From contig JADJLP010000001.1 in NCBI GenBank assembly GCA_016710065.1, positions 434,001-498,000 of the forward strand: 64,000 bases of DNA, in the 5' to 3' direction. A program made the position numbers and the translations under genes. Of this stretch, positions 8,853-16,855 are shown piece by piece. This stretch comes from Candidatus Ideonella esbjergensis (GTDB taxonomy: Bacteria; Pseudomonadota; Gammaproteobacteria; Burkholderiales; Burkholderiaceae_C). Within the stretch, counting starts at the first letter, position 1; each line of letters begins with the position of its first letter. Below the pieces are notes generated by a model. It was not told the DNA's origin. It made no database searches and was given only the letters and a program-made list of their open reading frames with translations.

Positions 8853-9319
8853 TGCAGGCGGCGGTGTCGCACCTCATCACCTTCTTCCCCGACAAGGGCT
8901 TCAACCCCACCGACATCGCCGAGTTCAACCGCCAGACGCGGTTCCACTTCGAGCGCATCCGCGACTTCATCATCCTGCACTACCACCTGAACCAGCGCAC
9001 CGATTCCGACTTCTGGAAGGCCTGTGCAGCGATGGATGTGCCCGAGACGCTGAAGGAGAAGATGGCGCTGTTCAAGACCCGCGGGCGCCTGTTCCGCTTC
9101 AACGACGAGTTGTTCGCCGAGGTGGGTTGGCTGCAGGTCATGCAGGCCCAGAACCTGGTGCCCGATGCCTACCACCCGCTGGTGGACCTGCAATCGGAAG
9201 CCGACATTGCCGAGTACCTCGAGAGCGTGCGCGACGTCATCGGCAAGTGTGTGGACGTGATGCCGGGCCATGCCGAGTACGTGGCCCGTTACTGCGCCGC
9301 CATGCCCTCCAGAGGCTGA
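8853..9319 (+). pseudogene. 3' remnant of a second flavin-dependent halogenase
   Basis: About 155 residues that align end to end with the last 30% of the intact halogenase at 5735-7252 (shared RDFIILHY, LFAEVGWLQVMQ / LFTKVSWVQVMH, YHPL, CVDVMP and CAAMP / CASMP). The FAD-binding Rossmann motif, the catalytic lysine and WxWxIP are all missing. Homology starts abruptly near 8853 inside what would be the IHLVQ segment, and the sequence to its left is unrelated AT-rich DNA. The ORF can start at ATG 8852 but has no ribosome binding site at normal spacing. The divergence from the intact gene shows it was a paralogue and not a recent duplicate. It cannot be an active halogenase. Confidence 0.9.
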
Positions 9320-9400
9320 CCCTCAAAGGTGCAGTCAGGGTTAGACTGGTGCAGCCTGAAAGGGCTTTCAAAGCAACCCCAGCATAGGGAGACAAACGCC

Positions 9401-11407
9401 ATGAGCGTCAAAACCAAACCCTGGAACATCACCCGCAGAACGGTGTTGGCCAGTTCAATGGCCGGCGCGGCGCCGGCCGTTTGGGCGCAGTCGGCTTCCG
9501 CCAAGCCCGATGCCGCCAAGTTCTTCGCGCCCGCCCAGGTGACCGGGGCCGAGTTGTCGCCCGACGGGCAGCGGCTGGCTTTGCGCAGCCGTGGGCAGCA
9601 TGGGCGCGCCATGCTCGCGGTGATCGAGCTCGACGGCATGAAGCCCACGGTGGTGTACAGCTCGGACGGTGCCGACGCCAGCCACTTCGTGTGGGTGAAC
9701 AACCAGCGGTTGGCCTTCACGCTGGGCGATTGGGAGACGCCGGCGGGCAAGCAAGATTCCGGGCCAGGGCTGTTTGGCGTGAATGCCGATGGCTCGGCGT
9801 TCAAGCAGTTGGTGGAGCGCCAGCACGCCAGCTACCGAAATGGCAATGACGGCCGCGAACTGCTGCGGGGCAACATCCATCTGCTCAACGGCGTCACGCA
9901 GCGCTCTGGTGACGAGGTCTTTGTCGCGCAGCCCGAGCAATGGCAAGACAACGAGGTGGATTACATCAAGCTGCTCAAGCTCAACACCTTGAACGGCCGC
10001 ACCACCGAGATCGACGGCCCCTTGCACGCGGTGGGCTGGTGGGCCGACAACAAGGGCGAGCTGCGGGCTGCCCTGGTGCGCGAGAAGGAGAAGGGCTCGC
10101 TGATGTGGAAGGACCCGGCGGGTGGGGCCTGGCGCACGCTCAGCGAGTTCAATGTGTTCACCGACGACGGTGACCTGAATGTGCACCACATTGCTGCCGA
10201 TGGCCGCCTGTATGTGTCGGCCCGGCGCGGCAATGACAAGCGCGCCATGTGGATCATGGACCCGGCCGCCGGCAAGTGGTCGGACAAGCCCCTGGCGTCG
10301 TCTCCCGGCTTTGACGTGGACGCCTACGTGGTGGCCCGCAAGGACAAGGTGCTGGGCCTGCGCTTCACCATCGACGCCGAGGTGACGCAGTGGTTCGACG
10401 CCGACATGCAGGCCCTGCAGGCGGCCATCGACAAGGTGCTGCCGCGCACCAGCAACCGCCTGAGCGTGCCCTGGGACGGTGATGCGCCCTGGGTGTTGAT
10501 TGAGGCGTTTGCCGACATCCAGCCCTCGCTGTACTACCTGTTCAACCGCACCACCAAGAAGTTCAGCAAGTTGGGAGGTGCGCGGCCCGACATCGACCCC
10601 AAGCAAATGGCGGCGATGGACCTGGTGCACATCAAGGCCCGCGACGGCAAGGATGTGCCCACCTGGGTGACGATGCCGCCTGGCCAGGAGAAGGCCAAGA
10701 ACTTGCCGATGGTGGTGCTGGTGCATGGCGGGCCTTTCATGCCGGGCCAGCACTGGCATTTCAACGCCGAGGTGCAGTTTTTGGCGGCGCGTGGCTATGT
10801 GGTGATACAGCCGGAGTTCAGGGGCACGCTGGGCTACGGCACCGAGCATGCCAAGGGCGGCTGGCGGCAGTGGGGCAAGGCCATGCAGGACGACGTGACC
10901 GACGCCACCCGCTGGGCCATTGCGCAGGGCATGGCCGACCCCAAGCGCGTCGCCATTGCCGGCGCCAGCTATGGCGGCTATGCCACGCTGATGGGCCTGG
11001 TGCGCGAGCCAGGGCTGTACCGCTGCGGTGTTTGCTGGGTGGGCATCACCGATCTGAACATGTGGGCCACGGTGTCGTGGAGCGACCTGCCGGCCAGCTA
11101 CAAGAAGTTGGGCGTGCCCATGCTGATGGGCGACCCCGTGAAGGACGCCGACGACCTGAAAGCCAACTCGCCGCTCACCCATGCCGCCAAGATCACCCAG
11201 CCTTTGTTGCTGGCCTATGGCGGCAAGGACAGGCGCGTGCCCATCGTGCATGGCGAGAAGTTCAAGAAAGCGGTGCAGGCCACCAACCCCGCAGTGGAGT
11301 GGGTGGTGTATGACGACGAGGGCCACGGCTGGGCCGACCCGGCCAACAAGCTGGACTTCTACGGCCGCATGGCGCGGTTTCTGGACAAGCACACGGCGCT
11401 GGGTTGA
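9401..11407 (+). CDS. S9 family (prolyl oligopeptidase) peptidase, exported
   Basis: 668-residue serine peptidase. The start is ATG 9401, with AGGGAG at 9386-9391; a longer upstream reading runs through intergenic sequence. The N-terminus NITRRTVLASSMAGAAPAV is a twin-arginine-like or Sec signal ending in WAQ. Residues about 40-400 form the variable propeller-type domain, and the alpha/beta hydrolase domain begins near 410. The nucleophile is S523 in GASYGGY; the Asp of GGKDRRVP and the His of DEGHGW complete the triad. HGGPFMPGQ supplies the oxyanion region. It sits between halogenase genes and the mal operon. Whether it serves glucan uptake or is a passenger cannot be told. Confidence 0.9.
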   Translation: MSVKTKPWNITRRTVLASSMAGAAPAVWAQSASAKPDAAKFFAPAQVTGAELSPDGQRLALRSRGQHGRAMLAVIELDGMKPTVVYSSDGADASHFVWVNNQRLAFTLGDWETPAGKQDSGPGLFGVNADGSAFKQLVERQHASYRNGNDGRELLRGNIHLLNGVTQRSGDEVFVAQPEQWQDNEVDYIKLLKLNTLNGRTTEIDGPLHAVGWWADNKGELRAALVREKEKGSLMWKDPAGGAWRTLSEFNVFTDDGDLNVHHIAADGRLYVSARRGNDKRAMWIMDPAAGKWSDKPLASSPGFDVDAYVVARKDKVLGLRFTIDAEVTQWFDADMQALQAAIDKVLPRTSNRLSVPWDGDAPWVLIEAFADIQPSLYYLFNRTTKKFSKLGGARPDIDPKQMAAMDLVHIKARDGKDVPTWVTMPPGQEKAKNLPMVVLVHGGPFMPGQHWHFNAEVQFLAARGYVVIQPEFRGTLGYGTEHAKGGWRQWGKAMQDDVTDATRWAIAQGMADPKRVAIAGASYGGYATLMGLVREPGLYRCGVCWVGITDLNMWATVSWSDLPASYKKLGVPMLMGDPVKDADDLKANSPLTHAAKITQPLLLAYGGKDRRVPIVHGEKFKKAVQATNPAVEWVVYDDEGHGWADPANKLDFYGRMARFLDKHTALG

Positions 11408-11416
11408 GGGTGCTTT

Positions 11417-11431
11417 TGTAAGTAAACTACC
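11417..11431. promoter_or_regulatory. HexR-like operator (distal) upstream of malE
   Basis: TGTAAGTAAACTACC matches 13 of 15 positions of TGTARTWWWAYTACA. It starts 10 bases after the S9 peptidase stop and lies about 230 bases upstream of malE. Confidence 0.5.
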
Positions 11432-11462
11432 TCAGGATCCCCGCCATTGCCGCGCCCTCTCC

Positions 11463-11531
11463 GTCATTCCCGCGCAGGCGGGAATCCAGGTGTTCGGCAA
11501 TCGCATGGATTCCCGCCTTCGCGGGAATGAC
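11463..11531. repeat. REP-like doublet (two palindromes head to head)
   Basis: Two copies of the 26-base REP-like unit in opposite orientation, separated by under 20 bases, giving a 69-base structure able to fold into one long hairpin. It lies between the S9 peptidase and malE. Nothing coding is seen in the 250-base gap apart from this doublet and two HexR-like sites. Confidence 0.88.
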
Positions 11532-11630
11532 GATGATAATGTTGGCCTGACGCAGCAGAAATCGGCCACCTCCGCGAGCCCGAGGCTAGGGAAACTTCGG
11601 CTGGCCTCAGGCTTGCAATCGATGCCAAAA

Positions 11631-11645
11631 TGTAGTCAAACTACT
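11631..11645. promoter_or_regulatory. HexR-like operator (proximal) upstream of malE
   Basis: TGTAGTCAAACTACT matches 13 of 15 positions of the HexR consensus and contains the perfect arms GTAGT/ACTAC. It ends 12 bases before the malE start codon, so a bound repressor would block transcription at or just upstream of the start. Confidence 0.6.
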
Positions 11646-11657
11646 TATTACATAGGC

Positions 11658-12854
11658 ATGAACCTCACCCGTCGCCGCCTTTCCCTCGCGGGCCTGGCCT
11701 GCGCCGCCGCGCCGCTGGCGCGCGCGGCCACGCCCGAGCCGCTGGTGGTTTGGTACAGCGTGGAAGGGGCCAAGGGCATCCGCAAGCTGGGCGAGGCCTT
11801 CACAGCCGCCACGGGCGTGACTGTGGTGGTGGAGACGCCCGACGGCATCCCGGGCAAGTTCCAGCAGGCTGCCTCTGCCGGCAAAGGGCCCGACATCTGC
11901 ACCTACGCCCACGACCGCATCGGCGAGTGGGTGGCGGGCGGCCTGATGCACGCGGTGAACCCCAGCCGCGCGGTGCGCGCGGATGTGGACCCGCTGGCCT
12001 GGCAGGCTTTTGACTGGCGCGGCCGCACCTGGGGCTACCCGTACGCCATCGACGCCATCACCCTGGTCTACAACAAGGCCCTGGTGCAACGTGCGCCCAC
12101 CAGCTTTGACGAGGTCTTTGAGCTGGAGGCCAGGCTGGCCCCGCAGGGCAAGCACGCCATCGTCTGGGACTACACCAACAACTACTTCAGCTGGCCGCTC
12201 ATGGCCGCACACGGCGGCTATGCCTTCAAGCGCCGGCCCGACGGCAGCTATGACGCCACCGACACCGGCGTGGCCAACGCCGGTGCGTTGCGGGGCGCCG
12301 AGTTGATTGCCCGGCTGGTGCGCGAAGGCGTGATGGCGCCCGGCCTGGGCTATGCCGAAATGGAAGCCGCCATGGCCCAGGGCCGCGCGGCCATGATGAT
12401 CAACGGCGCGTGGTCGTGGGTGAACCTCAAGCGCGCCGGCATCGATTTCGGCGTGGCCCGCATCCCCGCGGTGGCGGGCAAGGCGGCGGCGCCCTTCATC
12501 GGCATCCGCGGCTTCCTGATCAACCGGGCCACGCGCCAGCGCGAGCTGGCGGTGGAGTTCATCGAGAACTACCTGCTCTCGCCCGCCGGACTGCGCCTGA
12601 TCGACCAGGCGGAGCCCATCGGCGCGCCGGCCAGCCAGGCCTATTACGCCGAGTTGCGGGCCCAGCCGGGTGTGGGCGAGAACGTGACAGCCATCATGGC
12701 CTCGGCGCGCGATGGCGTGCTCACGCCGCCGGTGCCCGAGATGGGCCGCTTCTGGGCGGCGATGAAATCCTCGCTCACCAACCTCAGTGAAGGCCGCCAG
12801 ACCCCGCGCGAGGCGCTGGAGGCCGCAGCACGCCGCATCAAGGACGCCGGATGA
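11658..12854 (+). CDS. malE: Maltose/maltodextrin ABC transporter, periplasmic binding protein
   Basis: 398-residue solute-binding protein of the MalE type (family 1). The start is ATG 11658, just after the HexR-like site; NLTRRRLSLAGLACAAAPLARA is the signal peptide, with twin-arginine-like character. Family hallmarks include TPDGIPGKFQQAASAGKGPDI, WGYPYAIDAITLVYNK, the GRAAMMINGAWSW strand and IGIRGFLINR. It should deliver maltodextrins to the MalFG channel. Its 3' end overlaps malF by four bases (ATGA), indicating translational coupling. Specificity for maltose over other oligosaccharides is inferred from the GH13 neighbours. Confidence 0.92.
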   Translation: MNLTRRRLSLAGLACAAAPLARAATPEPLVVWYSVEGAKGIRKLGEAFTAATGVTVVVETPDGIPGKFQQAASAGKGPDICTYAHDRIGEWVAGGLMHAVNPSRAVRADVDPLAWQAFDWRGRTWGYPYAIDAITLVYNKALVQRAPTSFDEVFELEARLAPQGKHAIVWDYTNNYFSWPLMAAHGGYAFKRRPDGSYDATDTGVANAGALRGAELIARLVREGVMAPGLGYAEMEAAMAQGRAAMMINGAWSWVNLKRAGIDFGVARIPAVAGKAAAPFIGIRGFLINRATRQRELAVEFIENYLLSPAGLRLIDQAEPIGAPASQAYYAELRAQPGVGENVTAIMASARDGVLTPPVPEMGRFWAAMKSSLTNLSEGRQTPREALEAAARRIKDAG

Positions 12855-14380
12855 GCGCCGCCGCCTCCAATCCCTGGCTGCGCCACGCCATCACGGCGGC
12901 GGTGGCCCTGGCCGCGCTGTACGTGGTGATGGGCGTGTACGCCAGTGGCAACACGCTGCTGGCTGTTGTGCTGCTGGCGGTGTCGGCCCTGGCGCTGTGG
13001 GCCTACACCTCGCCGCGCACCGGCGCGCTGCGCTACCTGCTGCCGGGCATTGCCACGGCCATGGTGTTTGTGATCTTTCCCATGCTCTACACCTTCGGGC
13101 TGGGCTTCACCAACTACAGCGCGCGCAACCTGCTGAGCTTCGAGCAGGTCACCCAGCAGCTGCGCGAGGAAAGCCTGCGCCTGCCCGACTCCGAGCGTGC
13201 CTTCACGCTGCATGCGCAGGGCGCGCAGTGGCGCGTGCAATTGGCCGCCACGGCCACGCAGCCGGCGCTGGCCACGGGCGCAATCTCGCTGGCCAACGCC
13301 GAGCCGCAAACCGCCGCATTGCAAGCCGTGGAAGACGCGGCCGCGCTGGGCGAGGCCGCGCCGCTGCGTGCCGCCGTCGACCATCTGCCCTCGCTGCGCA
13401 CCTTGCGCCTGCAGACCCCCGAGGGGGCGGTGCTCACGCTCGGTTCGCTGCGCGAGTTCGCCCAGGCCCAGCCGCTGTACGAGGCGCGGCCCGACGGCGG
13501 CCTGCAAGACCGCATCACCGGCACCGTCTACCAGCCCGACGCGGTGGAGGGCTTCTACACCAGCGCCCAAGGCGAACAACTGCAGCCCGGCTACCGGGTG
13601 AACGTGGGCTGGCGCCACTACGCCCGCATCTTCAGCGACGGCCGCTTCAGCGAGCCCTTTGCCAGCGTGTTCGTGTGGACAGTGGTGTTCTCGGGCCTGA
13701 CGGTGCTGTTCACCACCGCGCTGGGCCTGCTGCTGGCCGTGCTGCTGAACTGGGAAGCGCTGGAAGGCCGCCCCGCCTACCGGCTGGTGCTGTTCCTGCC
13801 CTATGCGGTGCCGGGCTTCATCTCCATCCTGGTATTCAAGGGCCTGTTCAACCAGAACCTGGGCGAGATCAACCTCATCCTGCATGGCCTGTTCGGCGTC
13901 AAGCCCGCGTGGTTCAGCGACCCCTTCCTGGCCAAGACCATGCTGCTCATCGTCAACACCTGGCTGGGCTTCCCCTACATGATGGTGTTGTGCTCGGGGC
14001 TCACCAAATCGATCCCGGCCGACCTGTACGAGGCCTCGGCCGTGGCGGGTGCCGGGCCCTGGGTGAACTTCACGCGCATCACGCTGCCGTTGATCCTCAA
14101 GCCCATGACGCCGCTGCTCATCAGCGCCTTCGCCTTCAACTTCAACAACTTCGTGCTCATCAGCCTGCTCACCGGCGGCCTGCCCGACCAGCTGGGCACC
14201 AGCCTGCCGGCGGGCACCACCGACATCCTCGTCAGCTACACCTGGCGCATCGCCTTCCAGGATTCGGGCCAACAGTTCGGCCTGGCCTCGGCCATCTCCA
14301 CGGTGATCTTCCTGATCGTGGCCGCCATCACCCTGGTGCAGATGCGCTTCACGCGCATCAACGAGGAGCCCAAGAGATGA
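12851..14380 (+). CDS. malF: Maltose ABC transporter permease MalF
   Basis: 509-residue inner-membrane permease. Two N-terminal membrane segments (about residues 13-55) and a third (about 66-90) precede a large periplasmic loop (about 95-275), the MalF P2-loop arrangement. The core has the permease signature around ASAVAGAGPWVNFTRITLPL, whose EAA-type loop contacts the ATPase. The ending, with LVQMRFTRINEE, is typical of MalF. It pairs with MalG to form the channel; the ATPase partner (MalK type) is not encoded in this window. Confidence 0.93.
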   Translation: MSAAASNPWLRHAITAAVALAALYVVMGVYASGNTLLAVVLLAVSALALWAYTSPRTGALRYLLPGIATAMVFVIFPMLYTFGLGFTNYSARNLLSFEQVTQQLREESLRLPDSERAFTLHAQGAQWRVQLAATATQPALATGAISLANAEPQTAALQAVEDAAALGEAAPLRAAVDHLPSLRTLRLQTPEGAVLTLGSLREFAQAQPLYEARPDGGLQDRITGTVYQPDAVEGFYTSAQGEQLQPGYRVNVGWRHYARIFSDGRFSEPFASVFVWTVVFSGLTVLFTTALGLLLAVLLNWEALEGRPAYRLVLFLPYAVPGFISILVFKGLFNQNLGEINLILHGLFGVKPAWFSDPFLAKTMLLIVNTWLGFPYMMVLCSGLTKSIPADLYEASAVAGAGPWVNFTRITLPLILKPMTPLLISAFAFNFNNFVLISLLTGGLPDQLGTSLPAGTTDILVSYTWRIAFQDSGQQFGLASAISTVIFLIVAAITLVQMRFTRINEEPKR

Positions 14381-14397
14381 AGATCCGTCAATCCCGC

Positions 14398-14549
14398 GGG
14401 CCCCTCCGTCATTCCCGTTCTCCCCTCCGTCGTTCGCGTTCTCACCTCCGTCATTCCCGCGAAGGCGGGAATCCACGGGGCCCACGAACAGCCTGGATTC
14501 CCGCCTTCGCGGGAATGACGGGTAAGAAGCCTGCCTTCGCGGGAATGAC
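14398..14549. repeat. REP-like cluster between malF and malG
   Basis: A 70-base REP-like doublet (14450-14519) with a partial third unit (14530-14549), preceded by about three degenerate 21-base tandem copies of a CCTCCGTCATTCCCG-like sequence (14398-14450). The array fills almost the whole 184-base gap between malF and malG, genes that are normally nearly adjacent, and could form a strong hairpin within the mRNA. Confidence 0.85.
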
Positions 14550-14564
14550 GGGAGCGTAGTCACC

Positions 14565-15455
14565 ATGCCCATCGTCCAATCCCGCCACCAGCGCTGGCGC
14601 AAGCTCGCGGCACATGCCTTTCTGCTGCTGCTGTGCGCGGCGGTGCTGTTCCCCTTCCTGGTGGTCATCTCGGTCTCGCTGCGGCCGGGCAACTTCGCCA
14701 GCGGCTCGCTGATCCCCAGCACCATCAGCCTGGAGCACTGGCGCTATGTGCTGGGTTTCGAATACATGGGCCCCAACGGCGAGATGATCAAACCCGATCT
14801 GCCGGTGCTGCTGTGGCTGTGGAACTCCATCAAGGTGGCCACCATTTCAGGCGCCGTCACGCTGCTGCTCAGCACCACCGCCGCCTACGCGCTGGCACGG
14901 CTGCGCTTTCGGGGGCGGAAGGCTTTGCTCACCGGCCTGATGCTGATGCAGATGTTCCCGGCCGTGCTGGCCCTGGTGGCCATCTACGCCATCTTCGACC
15001 GCCTGGGCTCGGCCTTCCCGGTTATTGGCCTCAACACCCACGCCTCGCTGGTGCTGGCCTACTCGGGCGGCATCGCCATGCACGTGTGGACGCTCAAGGG
15101 CTACTACGACACCCTGCCGGTGGAAGTGGAAGAGGCCGCGCGCGTGGACGGCGCCACGCCCTGGCAGACCTTCTACCGCGTGCTGCTGCCCATGGCCTTG
15201 CCCATCCTGGCGGTGGTGTTCTTGCTGGCCTTCATCGGCGCCATCATCGAGTACCCGGTGGCTTCGGTGCTGCTCAGCCAGCAAGACCAGCTCACGCTGG
15301 CCGTGGGCGCCAAGCTCTTCGTGCACGAGCACAACTTCCACTGGGGTGATTTCGCGGCGGCAGCCATCCTTTCGGGCCTGCCCATCACCGCGGTCTTCCT
15401 GCTGGCGCAACGTTGGCTGATTGCCGGCCTGGCCGCTGGCGGCGTGAAGGGATGA
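14565..15455 (+). CDS. malG: Maltose ABC transporter permease MalG
   Basis: 296-residue inner-membrane permease with six predicted membrane segments, the first at about residues 14-36. The EAA loop EVEEAARVDGATPWQTFYRV near 188 is the ATPase contact site and matches MalG well. YALARLRFRGRK and VASVLLSQQ fit the family. The ATG at 14565 follows a REP-like cluster. Its stop overlaps the next gene (ATGA), so translation continues directly into the GH13 enzyme. Confidence 0.93.
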   Translation: MPIVQSRHQRWRKLAAHAFLLLLCAAVLFPFLVVISVSLRPGNFASGSLIPSTISLEHWRYVLGFEYMGPNGEMIKPDLPVLLWLWNSIKVATISGAVTLLLSTTAAYALARLRFRGRKALLTGLMLMQMFPAVLALVAIYAIFDRLGSAFPVIGLNTHASLVLAYSGGIAMHVWTLKGYYDTLPVEVEEAARVDGATPWQTFYRVLLPMALPILAVVFLLAFIGAIIEYPVASVLLSQQDQLTLAVGAKLFVHEHNFHWGDFAAAAILSGLPITAVFLLAQRWLIAGLAAGGVKG

Positions 15456-16855
15456 CGATGAATGCAGCACTTTCGCGCCGACGCGCCCTTGTTTCCGGCC
15501 TGGCTTGCGCCGCCAGCCTCACACCCAGCACCACCATGAGCCAGACCCCACCCTCCCCGTCATTCCCGCGCAGGCGGGAATCCACCGATGCACCCGCCGC
15601 CTCCCCCAACACCACGCACCTGCCGTGGACGCGCAGCGCCAACATCTACGAAGTCAACATCCGCCAGTACACGCCCGAAGGCACGCTCAACGCCTTTGCC
15701 GCCCACCTGCCGCGGCTGCGCAAGATGGGCGTGGACATCCTGTGGCTCATGCCCATCCAGCCCATCGGGCAGGTGAACCGCAAGGGCGGGCTGGGCAGCT
15801 ACTACGCCATCCGCGACTACACCGCAGTCAACCCCGAGTTTGGCACCGTGGCCGACTTCAAGCGCCTGGTGGCGCAGGCGCATGCGCTGGGCTTCAAGCT
15901 CATCCTCGACTGGGTCGCCAACCACACCGCCTGGGACCACCCCTGGACGGCGACCCACAAGCACTTCTACAAGCTCAATGAGCAGGGCGAGGTATTTGCC
16001 GTCACCTTCAACGCCGGCACGCCGCAGGTGGAGTACTGGACCGACGTGGTGGGCCTGAACTACAAGATACCCGCGCTGTGGGACGCGATGATCGAAGCCA
16101 TGGCCTTCTGGGTGAAAGAGGCCGACATCGACGGCTTCCGCTGCGACGTGGCCGGCCTGGTGCCCACGCCGTTCTGGAACCGTGCCCGCGCCGAGCTGGA
16201 CGCCATCAAGCCCATGTTCATGCTGGCAGAGTGGAGCGAGCCCGACCTGCACGAGCAGGCCTTCGACATGACCTACGGCTGGGAGCTGACCGACGTGCTC
16301 AAGAAGCTGGCCAAGGGCGAGGCCGATGCCCGCGCGCTGAGAACCTGGGTGCAGGTGCCGCACGTGGCCAAGAGCGGCCGCAGCTTCCCCAAGAGCGCCT
16401 ACCGCATGCGCTTCACCAGCAACCACGACGAGAACTCCTGGCACGGCCACGACGCCGAGCTGTATGGCCCGGCCTTCAAGGCCATGGCCGTGCTGGCCGC
16501 CACGCTGCCCGGCATGCCGCTGATCTATGGCGGGCAAGAGTCGGGGCTGCACAAGCGCCTGGCCTTTTTCGAGAAGGACGCGATCGACTGGAAGGGCTAC
16601 GAGCTGGCCGGCTTCTACGCCGACCTGCTGGCGCTGAAGAAGGCCAACACCGCGTTGTGGAATGGCCAGTACGGCGGTGAGGTGGAGGTGCTGGACGCCG
16701 GCAGCGACGGCGTCTTCGCCTTCCGCCGCCAGGCCGCCGGCAATGTGGTGACGGTGGCGGTGAATGTGTCGCCGCGCGAGCAGAGCGTGCGCCTGCCGGG
16801 TGCTGCGTCATCCATCTCACTCGCGCCTTGGGGCTGGAAGATCACAGCCGCATGA
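15452..16855 (+). CDS. GH13 alpha-glucan hydrolase with N-terminal leader
   Basis: 467 residues; the start ATGACG at 15452 overlaps the malG stop. The N-terminus (RRRALVSGLACAASLTP) looks like a signal peptide, so the enzyme is probably periplasmic. The linker at residues 36-44 (PSFPRRRES) is the translation of a REP-like repeat that lies in frame. The catalytic residues are D232 (GFRCDVAG), E260 (MLAEWSE) and D326 (FTSNHDENSW), all present. The protein is short for an alpha-amylase, with only a small C-terminal beta domain. It resembles small maltodextrin-degrading GH13 proteins found next to mal transporters. Product specificity cannot be read. Confidence 0.9.
   Translation: MTMNAALSRRRALVSGLACAASLTPSTTMSQTPPSPSFPRRRESTDAPAASPNTTHLPWTRSANIYEVNIRQYTPEGTLNAFAAHLPRLRKMGVDILWLMPIQPIGQVNRKGGLGSYYAIRDYTAVNPEFGTVADFKRLVAQAHALGFKLILDWVANHTAWDHPWTATHKHFYKLNEQGEVFAVTFNAGTPQVEYWTDVVGLNYKIPALWDAMIEAMAFWVKEADIDGFRCDVAGLVPTPFWNRARAELDAIKPMFMLAEWSEPDLHEQAFDMTYGWELTDVLKKLAKGEADARALRTWVQVPHVAKSGRSFPKSAYRMRFTSNHDENSWHGHDAELYGPAFKAMAVLAATLPGMPLIYGGQESGLHKRLAFFEKDAIDWKGYELAGFYADLLALKKANTALWNGQYGGEVEVLDAGSDGVFAFRRQAAGNVVTVAVNVSPREQSVRLPGAASSISLAPWGWKITAA
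15559..15584. repeat. REP-like repeat inside a coding sequence
   Basis: A full 26-base copy of the dispersed family lies inside the GH13 gene and encodes residues 36-44 between signal peptide and catalytic domain. The frame is kept. It is the only copy in the window that lies within an intact gene. Confidence 0.88.

Noticed and set aside
11181..11657. N-terminal extension of malE upstream to 11181
   Set aside because: It overlaps the S9 gene in another frame and reads through the REP-like doublet; the signal peptide and operator place the start at 11658.
14398..14549. CRISPR-like array
   Set aside because: The repeats are short palindromes with uneven spacing and no unique spacers of constant length; they belong to the REP-like family.
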